DNA of 64,000 nucleotides from Allobrachymonas denitrificans DSM 15123 (lineage in GTDB: Bacteria > Pseudomonadota > Gammaproteobacteria > Burkholderiales > Burkholderiaceae_C): the NCBI RefSeq assembly GCF_900110225.1, contig NZ_FOCW01000003.1, positions 108,997-172,996 on the forward strand. Reading direction: 5' to 3'. Every line of letters starts with the position of its first letter. Within the stretch, counting starts at the first letter, position 1. The position numbers and the translations under genes were made by a program. Shown one piece after another: positions 29,265-39,725 of the stretch. A model generated the notes under the pieces. That model ran no database searches. It was not told the origin of the DNA and was given only the letters and a program-made list of their open reading frames with translations.

Positions 29265-29651
29265 ATGACTTCTGTTCCCACTTTCTATCCCGCTCCCGGC
29301 GGCATGCCGTTCTCTTCCGCCGTTCGCGCTGGCGGCTTTCTGATGCTGTCGGGCCAGATTCCCTTCGACGACGCGAAGCGCCCGCACACCGGTTCCATCG
29401 AGGAGCAGACGCACGCTGTCCTGAAGAGCATCGCGAACACCTTGCAGGGGCTCGGCAGCTCGCTGGACGAGGTGGTCAAGGTCAACGTCTGGCTCAGCGA
29501 CCTGGCCCACTTCGCCGCTTTCAACGAGGTTTACCGCAGCTATTTCAAGGAAGGACGGTACCCGGTGCGCAGCCTGGTGCAGGCGCAGTTGGCCTTTGGC
29601 GTTGGCGTGGAGATCGAAGTGCAGGCGCTGGACACGACTGCGAGCCGATAA
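29265..29651 (+). CDS. RidA (YjgF/YER057c/UK114) family deaminase
   Basis: The 128-residue protein has the RidA fold signatures [12 protein letters not shown], the [15 protein letters not shown] helix, and the C-terminal [18 protein letters not shown] with the substrate-binding Arg. RidA proteins hydrolyse reactive imine/enamine intermediates released by PLP or flavin enzymes. Its place after the FAD oxidoreductase and permease and before hppD suggests it clears the imine formed in the first deamination. The start at 29265 is set by homology; the 20-codon upstream extension contains the intergenic hairpin end. Confidence 0.9.
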   Translation: MTSVPTFYPAPGGMPFSSAVRAGGFLMLSGQIPFDDAKRPHTGSIEEQTHAVLKSIANTLQGLGSSLDEVVKVNVWLSDLAHFAAFNEVYRSYFKEGRYPVRSLVQAQLAFGVGVEIEVQALDTTASR

Positions 29652-29697
29652 GGCCTCGGCCCCACATCCATTCCACTTTTTTGCAGGAGATACAGCC

Positions 29698-30786
29698 ATG
29701 TCTGATCTGTTCGACAACCCCATGGGCCTGACGGGCTTCGAATTTGTCGAGTTCGCCTCGCCCGTTCCCGGCGTGCTGGAGCCGCTGTTCGAAAAACTGG
29801 GCTTTACCCATGTGGCGCGCCACCGTTCCAAGAATGTGCAGCTGTACCGCCAGGGCGGCATCAATTTCATCGTGAACAACGAGCCGGGGCAGGCTGCCTA
29901 TTTCGCGGCCGAGCACGGCCCCTCGGCCTGCGGCCTGGCTTTCCGCGTGAAGGATGCCCACAAGGCCTATCAGCGTGCGCTCGAGCTGGGTGCACAGCCG
30001 GTCGACATTCCCACCGGCCCGATGGAGCTGCGCCTGCCGGCCATCAAGGGCATTGGCGGTGCGCCTCTGTACCTGATCGACCGCTACGAGGACGGCAAGT
30101 CCATTTACGACATCGACTTCGAGTTTCTGCCCGGCGTGGACCGTCATCCCAAGGGACATGGTTTCCAGGTCGTGGACCATCTCACGCACAACGTCTACCG
30201 CGGCCGCATGGCCTACTGGGCGGACTTCTACGGCAAGCTGTTCAATTTCCAGGAGATCCGCTATTTCGACATCCAGGGTGAATACACCGGTCTGACCAGC
30301 AAGGCCATGACTGCACCCGACGGGTTGATCCGCATTCCGCTCAACGAAGAGGCGAAGCAGGGCGGCGGGCAGATCGAGGAGTTCCTGATGAAATTCAACG
30401 GCGAGGGCATCCAGCACATCGCCTTGCTCACGGACAACCTGCTGGAGTCGATTGACCAGCTGCAGATGGCTGGTGTTCCGCTGCTGACTGCGCCCAACGA
30501 CATCTATTACGAGAACCTGGAAAAGCGGCTGCCCGGGCACGGGCAGCCGGTGGGCGAGTTGCAGGCCCGCGGCATCCTGCTGGATGGCACGACGGAAGGC
30601 GGCAACCCGCGCCTGCTGCTGCAGATCTTCTCGGAACCCCTGCTGGGACCGGTCTTCTTCGAATTCATCGAGCGCAAGGGCAACTACCGCGAAGGCTTTG
30701 GCGAGGGCAACTTCAAGGCTTTGTTCGAGTCGCTGGAGCGTGACCAGGTCAACCGTGGAGTGATCGAAACGCAGAAGGCCGATTGA
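29698..30786 (+). CDS. hppD: 4-hydroxyphenylpyruvate dioxygenase
   Basis: HppD is a cytoplasmic Fe(II) enzyme turning 4-hydroxyphenylpyruvate into homogentisate. The 362-residue product is of family length. Iron ligands are the His in VVDHLTHNV (about 160), the His in GIQHIALLT (about 240), and the Glu in [11 protein letters not shown] (about 322). GCAGGAGA precedes the ATG at 29698. The two VOC half-domains are complete. It sits in a Tyr-degradation operon with fah and phhA. Confidence 0.95.
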   Translation: MSDLFDNPMGLTGFEFVEFASPVPGVLEPLFEKLGFTHVARHRSKNVQLYRQGGINFIVNNEPGQAAYFAAEHGPSACGLAFRVKDAHKAYQRALELGAQPVDIPTGPMELRLPAIKGIGGAPLYLIDRYEDGKSIYDIDFEFLPGVDRHPKGHGFQVVDHLTHNVYRGRMAYWADFYGKLFNFQEIRYFDIQGEYTGLTSKAMTAPDGLIRIPLNEEAKQGGGQIEEFLMKFNGEGIQHIALLTDNLLESIDQLQMAGVPLLTAPNDIYYENLEKRLPGHGQPVGELQARGILLDGTTEGGNPRLLLQIFSEPLLGPVFFEFIERKGNYREGFGEGNFKALFESLERDQVNRGVIETQKAD

Positions 30787-30832
30787 CCCGGCTTCTCCAC
30801 TTCATTTCTTTCAGTCACTGGATACACACCCC

Positions 30833-31378
30833 ATGAAAATCGACCGCATCCACCATGTTGCGTACCGCTGCAAGGACGCCAGGGAAACGGTGCTCTGGTA
30901 CCGCGACAACCTGAACATGGACTTTGTACTGGCCATCGCCGAGGACCTCGTGCCCTCGACCAAGGCGCCAGATCCGTACATGCACGTCTTCCTGGACGCC
31001 GGCAACGGTAATGTCCTGGCCTTTTTCGAACTGCCCACGCAGCCGCCGATGGGACGCGACCCGAACACGCCCGAATGGGTGCAGCACATCGCCTTCAAGG
31101 TCAAGGACCGGGCCGAGCTGCTGGAATTCAAGGCGCATCTGGAAGGCCGCGGTGTGCCCGTGCTCGGCGTGACCGACCATGGCGCCTTCCACTCGATCTA
31201 TTTCTTTGATCCCAACGGCCATCGTGTCGAACTGGCGTGCCCCGATCCCGAGGAAGAGGCCATGCTCAAGAAGCTGGACGCGGTGAAATGGGACATGCTG
31301 GAAGACTGGTCCAAAACCAAGCGTGCACCCAAGCATGCTGCCTTCCTGCACGCCAGGGAACTAGGGGCGTCATCATGA
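30833..31378 (+). CDS. VOC-superfamily protein in the tyrosine pathway operon
   Basis: The 181-residue protein has a VOC fold with likely metal ligands His8 (DRIHHVAYR), a His in WVQHIAFKV, and a Glu in GHRVELACP. It resembles glyoxalase I and extradiol-dioxygenase halves. A charged tail of about 45 residues follows the fold. Its gene lies between hppD and fah and overlaps the fah start by four bases (ATGA). In the textbook pathway homogentisate dioxygenase and maleylacetoacetate isomerase act between HppD and Fah, and neither is encoded here. Whether this protein takes one of those steps is not established. Confidence 0.85.
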   Translation: MKIDRIHHVAYRCKDARETVLWYRDNLNMDFVLAIAEDLVPSTKAPDPYMHVFLDAGNGNVLAFFELPTQPPMGRDPNTPEWVQHIAFKVKDRAELLEFKAHLEGRGVPVLGVTDHGAFHSIYFFDPNGHRVELACPDPEEEAMLKKLDAVKWDMLEDWSKTKRAPKHAAFLHARELGASS

Positions 31379-32670
31379 ACGCATACCTCGACGCAACCCA
31401 CGATCCGGCGCTGCGCAGCTGGGTGGAATCGGCCAATGCCCCGTGCTCCGACTTTCCGATCCAGAACCTGCCCTTCGGGCGCTTTCGCCTGGCTGGCGAA
31501 ACCGCCTGGCGCCTGGGCGTCGCGATCGGCGACCAGGTGCTGGACCTTCGCGCAGCAGGCTTGGTGGATCATGCCGACATGAACCAGCTGATGCAGGCGA
31601 CGCCGCAGGAGCGCCGCGCCTTGCGCCTGGCGTTGTCTGACGGACTGCGCGAGGGCAGCAGCCAGCGCACAGCCTTCGAGGCGGCCCTGGTGGCGCAGTC
31701 TGCGGTGGAGCTGGGCCTGCCGTGCGAGGTGGGGGACTACACCGACTTCTACGTTGGCATCCACCACGCCACCGAGGTCGGGCGACAGTTCCGGCCCGAG
31801 AATCCATTGCTGCCCAACTACAAGTGGGTACCTATCGGCTACCACGGGCGTGCCTCGACGCTGCTGCCCAGCGGCACCGCCTTTCGCCGGCCGCTGGGCC
31901 AGGTGAAGGCGCCCGATGCGGCGCAACCGGTTCTGGCACCAACCGCCAAGCTGGATCTGGAGCTGGAACTGGGCATCTTCGTGGGCCGACCCAATGCGCT
32001 GGGCGAGCCGGTGCGCATGCAGGATGCCGAGGCACACGTGTTTGGCATCACCCTGTTCAACGACTGGAGTTCGCGCGATGTGCAGGGATGGGAATACCAG
32101 CCGCTGGGCCCGTTCCTGTCGAAGAACTTTGCCAGCACCGTGTCGCCCTGGATGGTGACGCTCGAGGCGCTGGCACCGTTCCGCCTGCCATTTGAGCGGC
32201 CGGCGGGCGATGTGCGGCCGCTGCCTTACCTGGACTCGGCCGAGAACCGCGAGCGTGGTGCCATCGGCATCCAGATGGAGGTGGTGCTTCAGACCGAGCG
32301 CATGGCGCAGGCAGGGCACGCGGGCGATGTCATCAGCCGCTCGAACTTTTCCGAGGCAGCCTACTGGACCGTGGCGCAACTGGTCACCCACCACACGGTC
32401 AATGGCTGCGCGCTGCGCGCCGGCGACCTGTTCGGCACCGGCACGCTTTCCGGCCCAGAGAAGCATCAGGCCGGCTCCCTGCTGGAGATGACCACCGGCG
32501 GCAAGAACCCGATCACGCTGTCCAACGGCGAGCGTCGTGCCTTTCTGGAGGATGGCGACACCATCGTCCTGCGGGCTTACTGCGAACGCGAAGGCGCACG
32601 CCGCATCGGCTTCGGCGAGTGCCGCGGCACGGTGCTGCCGAGTCTGCAGATGCAAGGCGAGGCCGCATGA
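31375..32670 (+). CDS. fahA: Fumarylacetoacetase (Fah)
   Basis: Fah hydrolyses fumarylacetoacetate to fumarate and acetoacetate, the last step of Tyr breakdown. The 431-residue chain has an SH3-like N-terminal domain and the catalytic FAH domain. Signatures are VGDYTDFYVGIHHATEVG (metal-site Asp), GYHGRAST, LDLELELGIF, and NDWSSRDVQGWEYQPLGPF with the metal and substrate ligands. The ATG at 31375 overlaps the VOC stop. Its own stop overlaps the start of a short phhB-like frame. Confidence 0.95.
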   Translation: MNAYLDATHDPALRSWVESANAPCSDFPIQNLPFGRFRLAGETAWRLGVAIGDQVLDLRAAGLVDHADMNQLMQATPQERRALRLALSDGLREGSSQRTAFEAALVAQSAVELGLPCEVGDYTDFYVGIHHATEVGRQFRPENPLLPNYKWVPIGYHGRASTLLPSGTAFRRPLGQVKAPDAAQPVLAPTAKLDLELELGIFVGRPNALGEPVRMQDAEAHVFGITLFNDWSSRDVQGWEYQPLGPFLSKNFASTVSPWMVTLEALAPFRLPFERPAGDVRPLPYLDSAENRERGAIGIQMEVVLQTERMAQAGHAGDVISRSNFSEAAYWTVAQLVTHHTVNGCALRAGDLFGTGTLSGPEKHQAGSLLEMTTGGKNPITLSNGERRAFLEDGDTIVLRAYCEREGARRIGFGECRGTVLPSLQMQGEAA

Positions 32671-32789
32671 AGCTTGCCGGCGCCCAGCCGGCGCCCCTAT
32701 CTGCATGGAGGGCGAGTTTCGAACGTGGCGGCACGCTGTCGCGCGAGTTCGTCTTTCACGACTTTGCCCAGGCGCGGCAAGACACATGA
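32667..32789 (+). pseudogene. Truncated pterin-4a-carbinolamine dehydratase (phhB-like) remnant
   Basis: A 40-codon frame starts by ATGA overlap with fah and ends at TGA 32787-32789, just before phhA. Residues 11-35 read as the N-terminal part of a pterin-4a-carbinolamine dehydratase: a Trp in LSAWRAS, then REFVFHDFAQA, matching the W...I.R.F.F.DF..A pattern of that family. The catalytic HHPEW-type motif and the remaining two thirds are absent. It may be a decayed phhB or a short retained peptide. PhhB normally recycles the pterin cofactor of PhhA. The assignment rests on about 25 residues and is tentative. Confidence 0.5.
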
Positions 32790-32807
32790 ACGTAAGGAGA
32801 AAGATCC

Positions 32808-33701
32808 GTGCAATCGCAATCCCATGAATCCGCCAAGCACGGGCTGGCAGCCGGCTATCAGCCGGACCGGCCGGACTGGACCATCGACCAGGGCTGGGCA
32901 AACTACACCGCCGAGGAGCACGCAGTCTGGAAGACGCTGTACGAGCGTCAGAGCCGGCTGCTGCCGGGGCGCGCCTGCGACGAATTCATTCGCGGCATGC
33001 AGGACCTGCCCATCGGTCCCGACCAGATCCCCAATTTCGAGCAACTGTCCGAGGTGCTGACCAAGCGTACCGGCTGGCAGGTGGTGGCCGTGCCATGCCT
33101 GGTTCCTGACGACGTGTTCTTCGAACACCTGGCGAACCGCCGTTTCCCGTCCGGCCAGTTCATCCGCAAGCCGCATGAACTGGATTATCTGGAAGAGCCC
33201 GACGTTTTCCACGATGTGTTCGGCCACGTGCCGCTGCTGATGAATCCCGTGATCGCCGAATTTATCCAGGCCTACGGCAAGGGCGGCCTGCGCGCCAACC
33301 AGCGGGGCGTGCTCGACAAGCTGGCACGCGTGTACTGGTACACGGTCGAGTTCGGCCTGGTACGCCAGCCCGAGGGACTGCGCATCTACGGCGCCGGCAT
33401 TGTCTCCTCGTCTGCCGAAACGGTGTTTTCGGTGGAAGACCATTCGCCCAACCGCATCGGCTTCGAGCTCGAGCGCGTGATGCGCACGCTCTATCGCATC
33501 GACGATTTCCAGGAGACGTACTTCGTGCTGGACAAGATCGACGACCTGCTGGCGCTGGCTCAGGTCGACTTCGATCCCTACTACGACCGCGTGACGAAGG
33601 CGGGGGAGCATTTGCCGGGCGATGTATTGGACAGTGACCGCGTCTTCACGCGCGGCACCGGCCGCTACCACACACAGAAACGGGAGGGAATTCTGGCATG
33701 A
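32808..33701 (+). CDS. phhA: Phenylalanine 4-hydroxylase
   Basis: PhhA is an iron- and tetrahydropterin-dependent monooxygenase making Tyr from Phe. The 297-residue bacterial form has the iron-binding DVFHDVFGHVPLL pair of His (about 140-145), the YWYTVEFGLV segment with the third ligand Glu, and PNFEQLSEVLTKRTGW near residue 75. The GTG start at 32808 has AAGGAGA seven bases upstream. The 3' end overlaps the SDR gene by four bases, so the two are translationally coupled. Together with the aminotransferase and HppD it feeds Phe into the homogentisate pathway. Confidence 0.95.
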   Translation: MQSQSHESAKHGLAAGYQPDRPDWTIDQGWANYTAEEHAVWKTLYERQSRLLPGRACDEFIRGMQDLPIGPDQIPNFEQLSEVLTKRTGWQVVAVPCLVPDDVFFEHLANRRFPSGQFIRKPHELDYLEEPDVFHDVFGHVPLLMNPVIAEFIQAYGKGGLRANQRGVLDKLARVYWYTVEFGLVRQPEGLRIYGAGIVSSSAETVFSVEDHSPNRIGFELERVMRTLYRIDDFQETYFVLDKIDDLLALAQVDFDPYYDRVTKAGEHLPGDVLDSDRVFTRGTGRYHTQKREGILA

Positions 33702-34399
33702 GCACGCAACGAGAAACTGTTCTGATCACCGGGGCTTCCGGCCAGCTGGGCGCGGCCGTGGCTTCCGCCTTTCACCAGCGTGGCGCACGCCTGGTGCTGC
33801 TGGACCGCGACGCCGACGTGCTGCATGGCCGTTTTGGCACCCTGGCCGATGCGGTTCTGATCGACGTCGACCTGCTGGACGGTGATCAGGTGGCTGCCCG
33901 CGTGGCAGACGCAGTGGCGCGCGTCGGACGCATCCACGCCCTGTGCCATGTGGCAGGAGGCTTTCGCATGGGCGAGAAGGTGCACGAGACTTCTGCCAGG
34001 ACCTGGGACTTTCTGCTGGGCCTGAACGCGGGCAGCCTGCTGAACATTGCCGCCGCCGTGGTGCCGCACCTGATCGGGCAGGGCGGTGGCAAGGTTGTGA
34101 CTGTCGGCGCGGCGGGCGCACTCAAGGGCGCTGCAGACATGGGGGCCTACGGGGCTTCCAAGGCTGCGCTGATCCGTCTCACCGAGGCGATGTCGGCCGA
34201 ACTGCGTGACCAGGGCGTCAACGTCAACTGCGTGCTGCCCTCGATCATCGATACGCCCGATAATCGCGCCGCCATGCCCGACGCTGATGTATCGCGCTGG
34301 GTAGCCCCTGAGGCGTTGGCGGACGTGATTGCCTTCCTGGCGTCCGACGCTGCCCGCGCCATTCATGGCGCTGCGATTCCCGTTACCGGGCGCGTGTGA
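33698..34399 (+). CDS. SDR reductase resembling quinoid dihydropteridine reductase
   Basis: The 233-residue short-chain dehydrogenase has the nucleotide motif TGASGQLG near residue 10 and the active-site YGASK. The stretches LCHVAGG, VGAAGALKG and the C-terminal IDTPDNRAAMPDAD followed by a Trp resemble animal quinoid dihydropteridine reductase (QDPR), as I recall that family. Coupling to phhA (four-base overlap) suggests it regenerates the tetrahydropterin used by PhhA. Many SDRs share parts of this pattern, so the specific activity is inferred. It closes the aromatic operon. Confidence 0.8.
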   Translation: MSTQRETVLITGASGQLGAAVASAFHQRGARLVLLDRDADVLHGRFGTLADAVLIDVDLLDGDQVAARVADAVARVGRIHALCHVAGGFRMGEKVHETSARTWDFLLGLNAGSLLNIAAAVVPHLIGQGGGKVVTVGAAGALKGAADMGAYGASKAALIRLTEAMSAELRDQGVNVNCVLPSIIDTPDNRAAMPDADVSRWVAPEALADVIAFLASDAARAIHGAAIPVTGRV

Positions 34400-34449
34400 G
34401 GCAGTACGCGCAAGTCAGGGAAGGGCAACCCGGAAGCAGCCAGCCTGAA

Positions 34450-36309
34450 TCATTGCGACAAGGTCGAATACAAGCGCGTCAGCACCTTGGGCAACCGCGT
34501 GGCATCCGGCACCACCACGTAATGGTGCGTGCCGAACAGGTGCGGCAGATACTCTCCGGCCTCGCGGTCGATTGTCACGCAGAAGGGTACCAGCCCCGCC
34601 TTGCGCGCTTCCAGCACGGCCTGGCGCGTGTCTTCCACGCCGTAGCGGCCTTCGTAGTGGTCCAGATCGTTTGGTTTTCCATCGGTTACCAGTAGCAGCA
34701 GGCGCTTGTGTGCGGGCTGCTTGAGCAGGATTTCGGTGGACTGGCGAATGGCCGCGCCCATGCGAGTGTAAAAGCCCGGGGACAGCGCCGCAATACGCCC
34801 CCGGGTGACTTCGTTGTAGGACTCGTCAAAGCCCTTGAGCGTCAGGTAGCGCACCTGCTTGCGCTTGAGCGAGGAGAAACCGTACAGGCCGAAGGCATCG
34901 CCGGAGGCCTGCAGCGCCTCGGCAAACAGCATCAGGCTGTCCTTCACCACGTCGATCACCGAGCTGGCCTGTTGGCCCTTGCCCACCCAGGCTTCGGTTG
35001 AGAGGGACACATCGGCCAGCAGCAGGCAGGCCAGGCTGCGCTCGTTGCGAGGGGTGTCCAGGTAGAAGTTGCCGGTGGATTCGGCTTTGCCGGATTTCAC
35101 TTCGGTGAAGAAACGCACAACACGGTCCAGATCCAGGTCCATGCCGTCGATCTGGCCGAAGCGGCGGTTGCGCTGCGGTGCCAGTGCCTGGAACTGGCGG
35201 CGCAGGCGATGCGCGCTGCGCTGCAGGCGCTCCGGCAGCTCGGTCGGGTGCGAGTTCTTGGGCAGCATGGGCTGTACGCAGCAATGGTCCGCCACCAGTT
35301 GCTGGGTCTTGTAGTTCCACTCGGGAAGCAGGATGCCAGGGCCCAGCGGGGTGTCGTCGTAGGCGTTGGCGGGCAGGTCCAGATCCAGTTTGAGGCGCGA
35401 AGAGCGCTTCTTGGTATCGCGTGCAATCGCCAGCTCATCCATGTCGTCGGCGGCGCGCAGGTCGCCCAGCTCGTCATCGTCGTCGTGCCGGTTCACCTTG
35501 ACGAAGTTGTCCCAGGTGAAGATGGATTCGGCGCGGAAGATCATCAGCGGGCCGTTCTTGCGCTCGTCCTGCTCGGCCTGTTTGGCGCGGTAGCGGCGCT
35601 GCTTCTTGGATTCCTTCTGGTTGTGCAGCGTGGCTTCGGCATCGGTTTCGTCATCGTCGTCCTTGCGCCGCACAGCAGGCATGGAGGGCGGCGTGGGATG
35701 CGACCAGAGATGCACCGGCATGATGCCCTCCAGGCTGTTCACCGTGGCAGACAGCGGCTGTCCGGGATGCTCCAGCGCCTCGCGGATGGCCTTTTCGGTG
35801 ACAGCCTGCGCGGCCGGCATCATGCCCATGCTGCCCCGCAGCGGGATGTAGGCGGCCACCAGTTCCTGGTATACCTGAGCCAGTCCGGGCATGGCTGCCA
35901 GGCAGCGCTGGGTGGCTTCCTGGTTGGTGCGCAACCAATCCATTTTGGCATCACTCAACTCGGGCACATATTCCGCGCTAAGCGCCAGCAGCCAGAAGTA
36001 GAGCTTGCGGTTCAGGCTCTTGTCGGGAAACAGGTCGATCTGTTCGGGCAGGAAGAGGGACTTGTCATCGGCCCAGGCCAGTTCCACCCGGTCATTGGTG
36101 CCGGCGATGCGCTCCAGCAGGGAGCGCCTGCCCTGATGCTCGGTGCCCACCGTGCTGCGCAGGCCCAGCGCCGGGTTCCCGCCCATGGCGCGGAAAAACA
36201 CGGGCGCGACTTTCTCCATGGTGTCCAGCCGCACGGCCGCTTGCGGATAGCCGCGATAGGCGGCCTTCTTGATGAGCGAATCCCACCAGCTACCGACTTT
36301 CTCTTCCAT
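34450..36309 (-). CDS. norD: Nitric oxide reductase activation protein NorD
   Basis: NorD is a VWA-domain partner of the NorQ AAA+ ATPase, needed to assemble active NO reductase. The 619-residue chain ends in a von Willebrand A domain with the MIDAS motif DVSLS in LLLADVSLSTEAW (about residue 438) and VTDGKPND. A middle region (about 215-300) is highly charged with a DDDDE run. The ATG at 36309 lies 25 bases after norQ, so the two are co-transcribed on the minus strand. Confidence 0.92.
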   Translation of the reverse strand: MEEKVGSWWDSLIKKAAYRGYPQAAVRLDTMEKVAPVFFRAMGGNPALGLRSTVGTEHQGRRSLLERIAGTNDRVELAWADDKSLFLPEQIDLFPDKSLNRKLYFWLLALSAEYVPELSDAKMDWLRTNQEATQRCLAAMPGLAQVYQELVAAYIPLRGSMGMMPAAQAVTEKAIREALEHPGQPLSATVNSLEGIMPVHLWSHPTPPSMPAVRRKDDDDETDAEATLHNQKESKKQRRYRAKQAEQDERKNGPLMIFRAESIFTWDNFVKVNRHDDDDELGDLRAADDMDELAIARDTKKRSSRLKLDLDLPANAYDDTPLGPGILLPEWNYKTQQLVADHCCVQPMLPKNSHPTELPERLQRSAHRLRRQFQALAPQRNRRFGQIDGMDLDLDRVVRFFTEVKSGKAESTGNFYLDTPRNERSLACLLLADVSLSTEAWVGKGQQASSVIDVVKDSLMLFAEALQASGDAFGLYGFSSLKRKQVRYLTLKGFDESYNEVTRGRIAALSPGFYTRMGAAIRQSTEILLKQPAHKRLLLLVTDGKPNDLDHYEGRYGVEDTRQAVLEARKAGLVPFCVTIDREAGEYLPHLFGTHHYVVVPDATRLPKVLTRLYSTLSQ

Positions 36310-36334
36310 GACCGTACTTCCTTCAGGCGATCAA

Positions 36335-37138
36335 TCAGGCTGGAAACTGCGTGTCGACAATGGATTGCAGCGCGGCGATGGTATCGGACTCGTCAGACAG
36401 CGGCTCGACCAGGGCAGCCAGGCAGGCCATGCGTGGCGGCATGCCAGCGGCCATCAGCTTGGCGGCATAGACCAGCAAGCGCGTGCTGACCGATTCCTCC
36501 AGGTCATAGCCCTGCAGGCGGCGCAGGCTGGTGGCCAGACCGACCAGGCGCTGTGCCACTTCGGCAGACACGCCGCTTTCCTGCTGCACCACGCCGATTT
36601 CCACCTCGGGCGGCGGAAAATCAAAGGACATGGCGACGAAACGCTGGCGCGTGGAGGGTTTGAGTGTTTTCAGCACATGCTGGTAACCGGGGTTGTACGA
36701 CACCACCAGCATGAAGCTGTCGGGCGCGTGCAGCACCTCGCCGGTGCGTTCGATCGGCAGGATGCGGCGGTCGTCGGTGAGCGGGTGCAGCACCACGGTG
36801 GTGTCCTTGCGTGCCTCGACCACTTCGTCCAGATAGCAGATGCCGCCGGTGCGCACGGCTTGCGTGAGCGGACCATCGCACCACACGGTGCTGCCGGCGG
36901 TGATCAGGTGACGGCCGATCAGGTCGGCGGCGGTCAGGTCGTCGTGGCAGCTGACGGTGAAAAGCGGCAGCTTCAGACGGGCAGCCATGTGGGCCACGAA
37001 GCGCGTCTTGCCGCAGCCGGTGGGGCCCTTGATCAGCATGGGCAGGTGCTGTTTCCAGGCCTGCTCGAACAGCTCGCACTCCTGGCCGGTGGGCTGGTAA
37101 TAGGGGACTTCGAACACGGGCTCGTTCAAGGCGTTCAT
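36335..37138 (-). CDS. norQ: AAA+ ATPase NorQ (NirQ/CbbQ family)
   Basis: NorQ is a MoxR-type ATPase that, with NorD, inserts metal or remodels NO reductase. The 267-residue product has Walker A KGPTGCGKT near residue 34, Walker B ICYLDEVVEA, and a sensor-like region in MLVVSYNPGYQ. The C-terminal CbbQ domain is present. The ATG at 37138 matches the family start MNALNEPVFEVPYYQ; an in-frame TTG five codons upstream is rejected. norF is 38 bases upstream. Confidence 0.92.
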   Translation of the reverse strand: MNALNEPVFEVPYYQPTGQECELFEQAWKQHLPMLIKGPTGCGKTRFVAHMAARLKLPLFTVSCHDDLTAADLIGRHLITAGSTVWCDGPLTQAVRTGGICYLDEVVEARKDTTVVLHPLTDDRRILPIERTGEVLHAPDSFMLVVSYNPGYQHVLKTLKPSTRQRFVAMSFDFPPPEVEIGVVQQESGVSAEVAQRLVGLATSLRRLQGYDLEESVSTRLLVYAAKLMAAGMPPRMACLAALVEPLSDESDTIAALQSIVDTQFPA

Positions 37139-37176
37139 AGGGGGGTACTCCAATCGTTAGGGGGTGCGGCAGCTGC

Positions 37177-37440
37177 TTACCAGAAGACCATCATCAGCCC
37201 GCCACAGGCCAGGGCCAGCCAGAGCTGCACGAACAGGCGCAGGTAGAGCGGGGCGTGGCGCAATTCCATGAAATGCTCGGCCACCAGAAAGCCCTTGATC
37301 CAGGCCATGGCCAGCGCCACGATGCCGAGGCGGAGGGGCAGGGCGGTGCCGGATTCGGCCAGCCAGGCCGCGAGTCCTGTCAGGGCCAGCAGGATCACGG
37401 TGATCACGGCCACACTGGGAGGAAAGCTGAAACTGCGCAT
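37177..37440 (-). CDS. norF: NorF-like small membrane protein (cytochrome oxidase subunit IV type)
   Basis: The 87-residue protein has three predicted membrane helices (about 8-28, 34-54 and 62-84) and motifs WIKGFLVAEHFMELRHAP seen in NorF and prokaryotic COX4-type proteins. NorF supports NO reductase activity with NorE. The ATG at 37440 follows GGAGATAG. It lies between norE and norQ on the same strand, the expected order. Confidence 0.82.
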   Translation of the reverse strand: MRSFSFPPSVAVITVILLALTGLAAWLAESGTALPLRLGIVALAMAWIKGFLVAEHFMELRHAPLYLRLFVQLWLALACGGLMMVFW

Positions 37441-37509
37441 GGGTGCACTATCTCCGGAAATGCGCTTGCGTCGCATTGACGCCAGCCAAGAAAAACGGGG
37501 GTGAACGCC

Positions 37510-38115
37510 TCAGTGGGCGATGTAGACCAGTGCGAACAGCACCAGCCAGACCAGATCCACCATGTGCCAGTAGGAGGCCACGGTTTCCACCCAGTAGGCC
37601 TGCTCGTCTCCGCAGCTTGCCACGGAACGCAGCCGTACCCACACCATGCCGATAAAGACCATGCCGAGAATGACGTGGAGGTAGTGGAAGAAGGTCAGCG
37701 AGAAATAGAACATCCAGTAGTCGTCGGTGGCCATGTCGAAGCCGGCATTGAGCTTCATGACGAAGTCGGCCATCTTGAGCACCAGAAAGCCGGCGCCGAA
37801 GGCCAGTGCGGTCATCAGGGCCACACGGACCTGACCGGCTTGTGCCTGCGGACGGCGTGCCAGCCAGACCGCCCAGGCAGCGGCAGCACTGCCCAGAATC
37901 AGCAGCACGGTGTTGATCAGGGCGAGTCCGATGTCGAGTTGCGCCTGGCCCTGCACGAAAACCTCGGGCTGCTTTGCCCGCGACCAGGCATAGGCGCCGA
38001 AGAAGAATCCGAAAACCGTCAGTTCGATCAGGATGAAGGCCCACATGGCCATGTCGCCTGGAACGCGACGTTCATGCGGGGGCTGGGGGGGAGTGGAAGT
38101 TGCAGGGGACTGCAT
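37510..38115 (-). CDS. norE: NorE, cytochrome c oxidase subunit III-like protein
   Basis: The 201-residue membrane protein has five predicted helices and subunit III features, including MAMWAFILIELTVFG, FYFSLTFFHYLHVILGM and the C-terminal YWHMVDLVWLVLF. In denitrifiers norE lies beside norF and aids NO reductase, although COX3-like proteins of other oxidases look alike. The ATG at 38115 is used; the 51-codon upstream extension runs into the norB terminator. Confidence 0.87.
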   Translation of the reverse strand: MQSPATSTPPQPPHERRVPGDMAMWAFILIELTVFGFFFGAYAWSRAKQPEVFVQGQAQLDIGLALINTVLLILGSAAAAWAVWLARRPQAQAGQVRVALMTALAFGAGFLVLKMADFVMKLNAGFDMATDDYWMFYFSLTFFHYLHVILGMVFIGMVWVRLRSVASCGDEQAYWVETVASYWHMVDLVWLVLFALVYIAH

Positions 38116-38151
38116 GCAATGCCTCCAGATGCCGGATGGCTCGGCAGAAAG

Positions 38152-38179
38152 AAAAAAGGGCGACGTTGCCGCGTCGCCC
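38152..38179 (-). terminator. Rho-independent terminator after norB
   Basis: On the minus strand GGGCGAC and GTCGCCC form a stem followed by six T residues. It lies 41 bases after the norB stop and separates norCB from norEFQD. Confidence 0.85.
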
Positions 38180-38219
38180 CAAGGCCGCCCCGGAAAGCGG
38201 CCGGGTGAAAATCCGGAGA

Positions 38220-39725
<1,506 letters not shown>

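Noticed and set aside
32671..32807. Treating the gap between fah and phhA as empty
   Set aside because: A short frame with carbinolamine-dehydratase-like residues and ATGA coupling is present, so it was annotated as a probable remnant instead.
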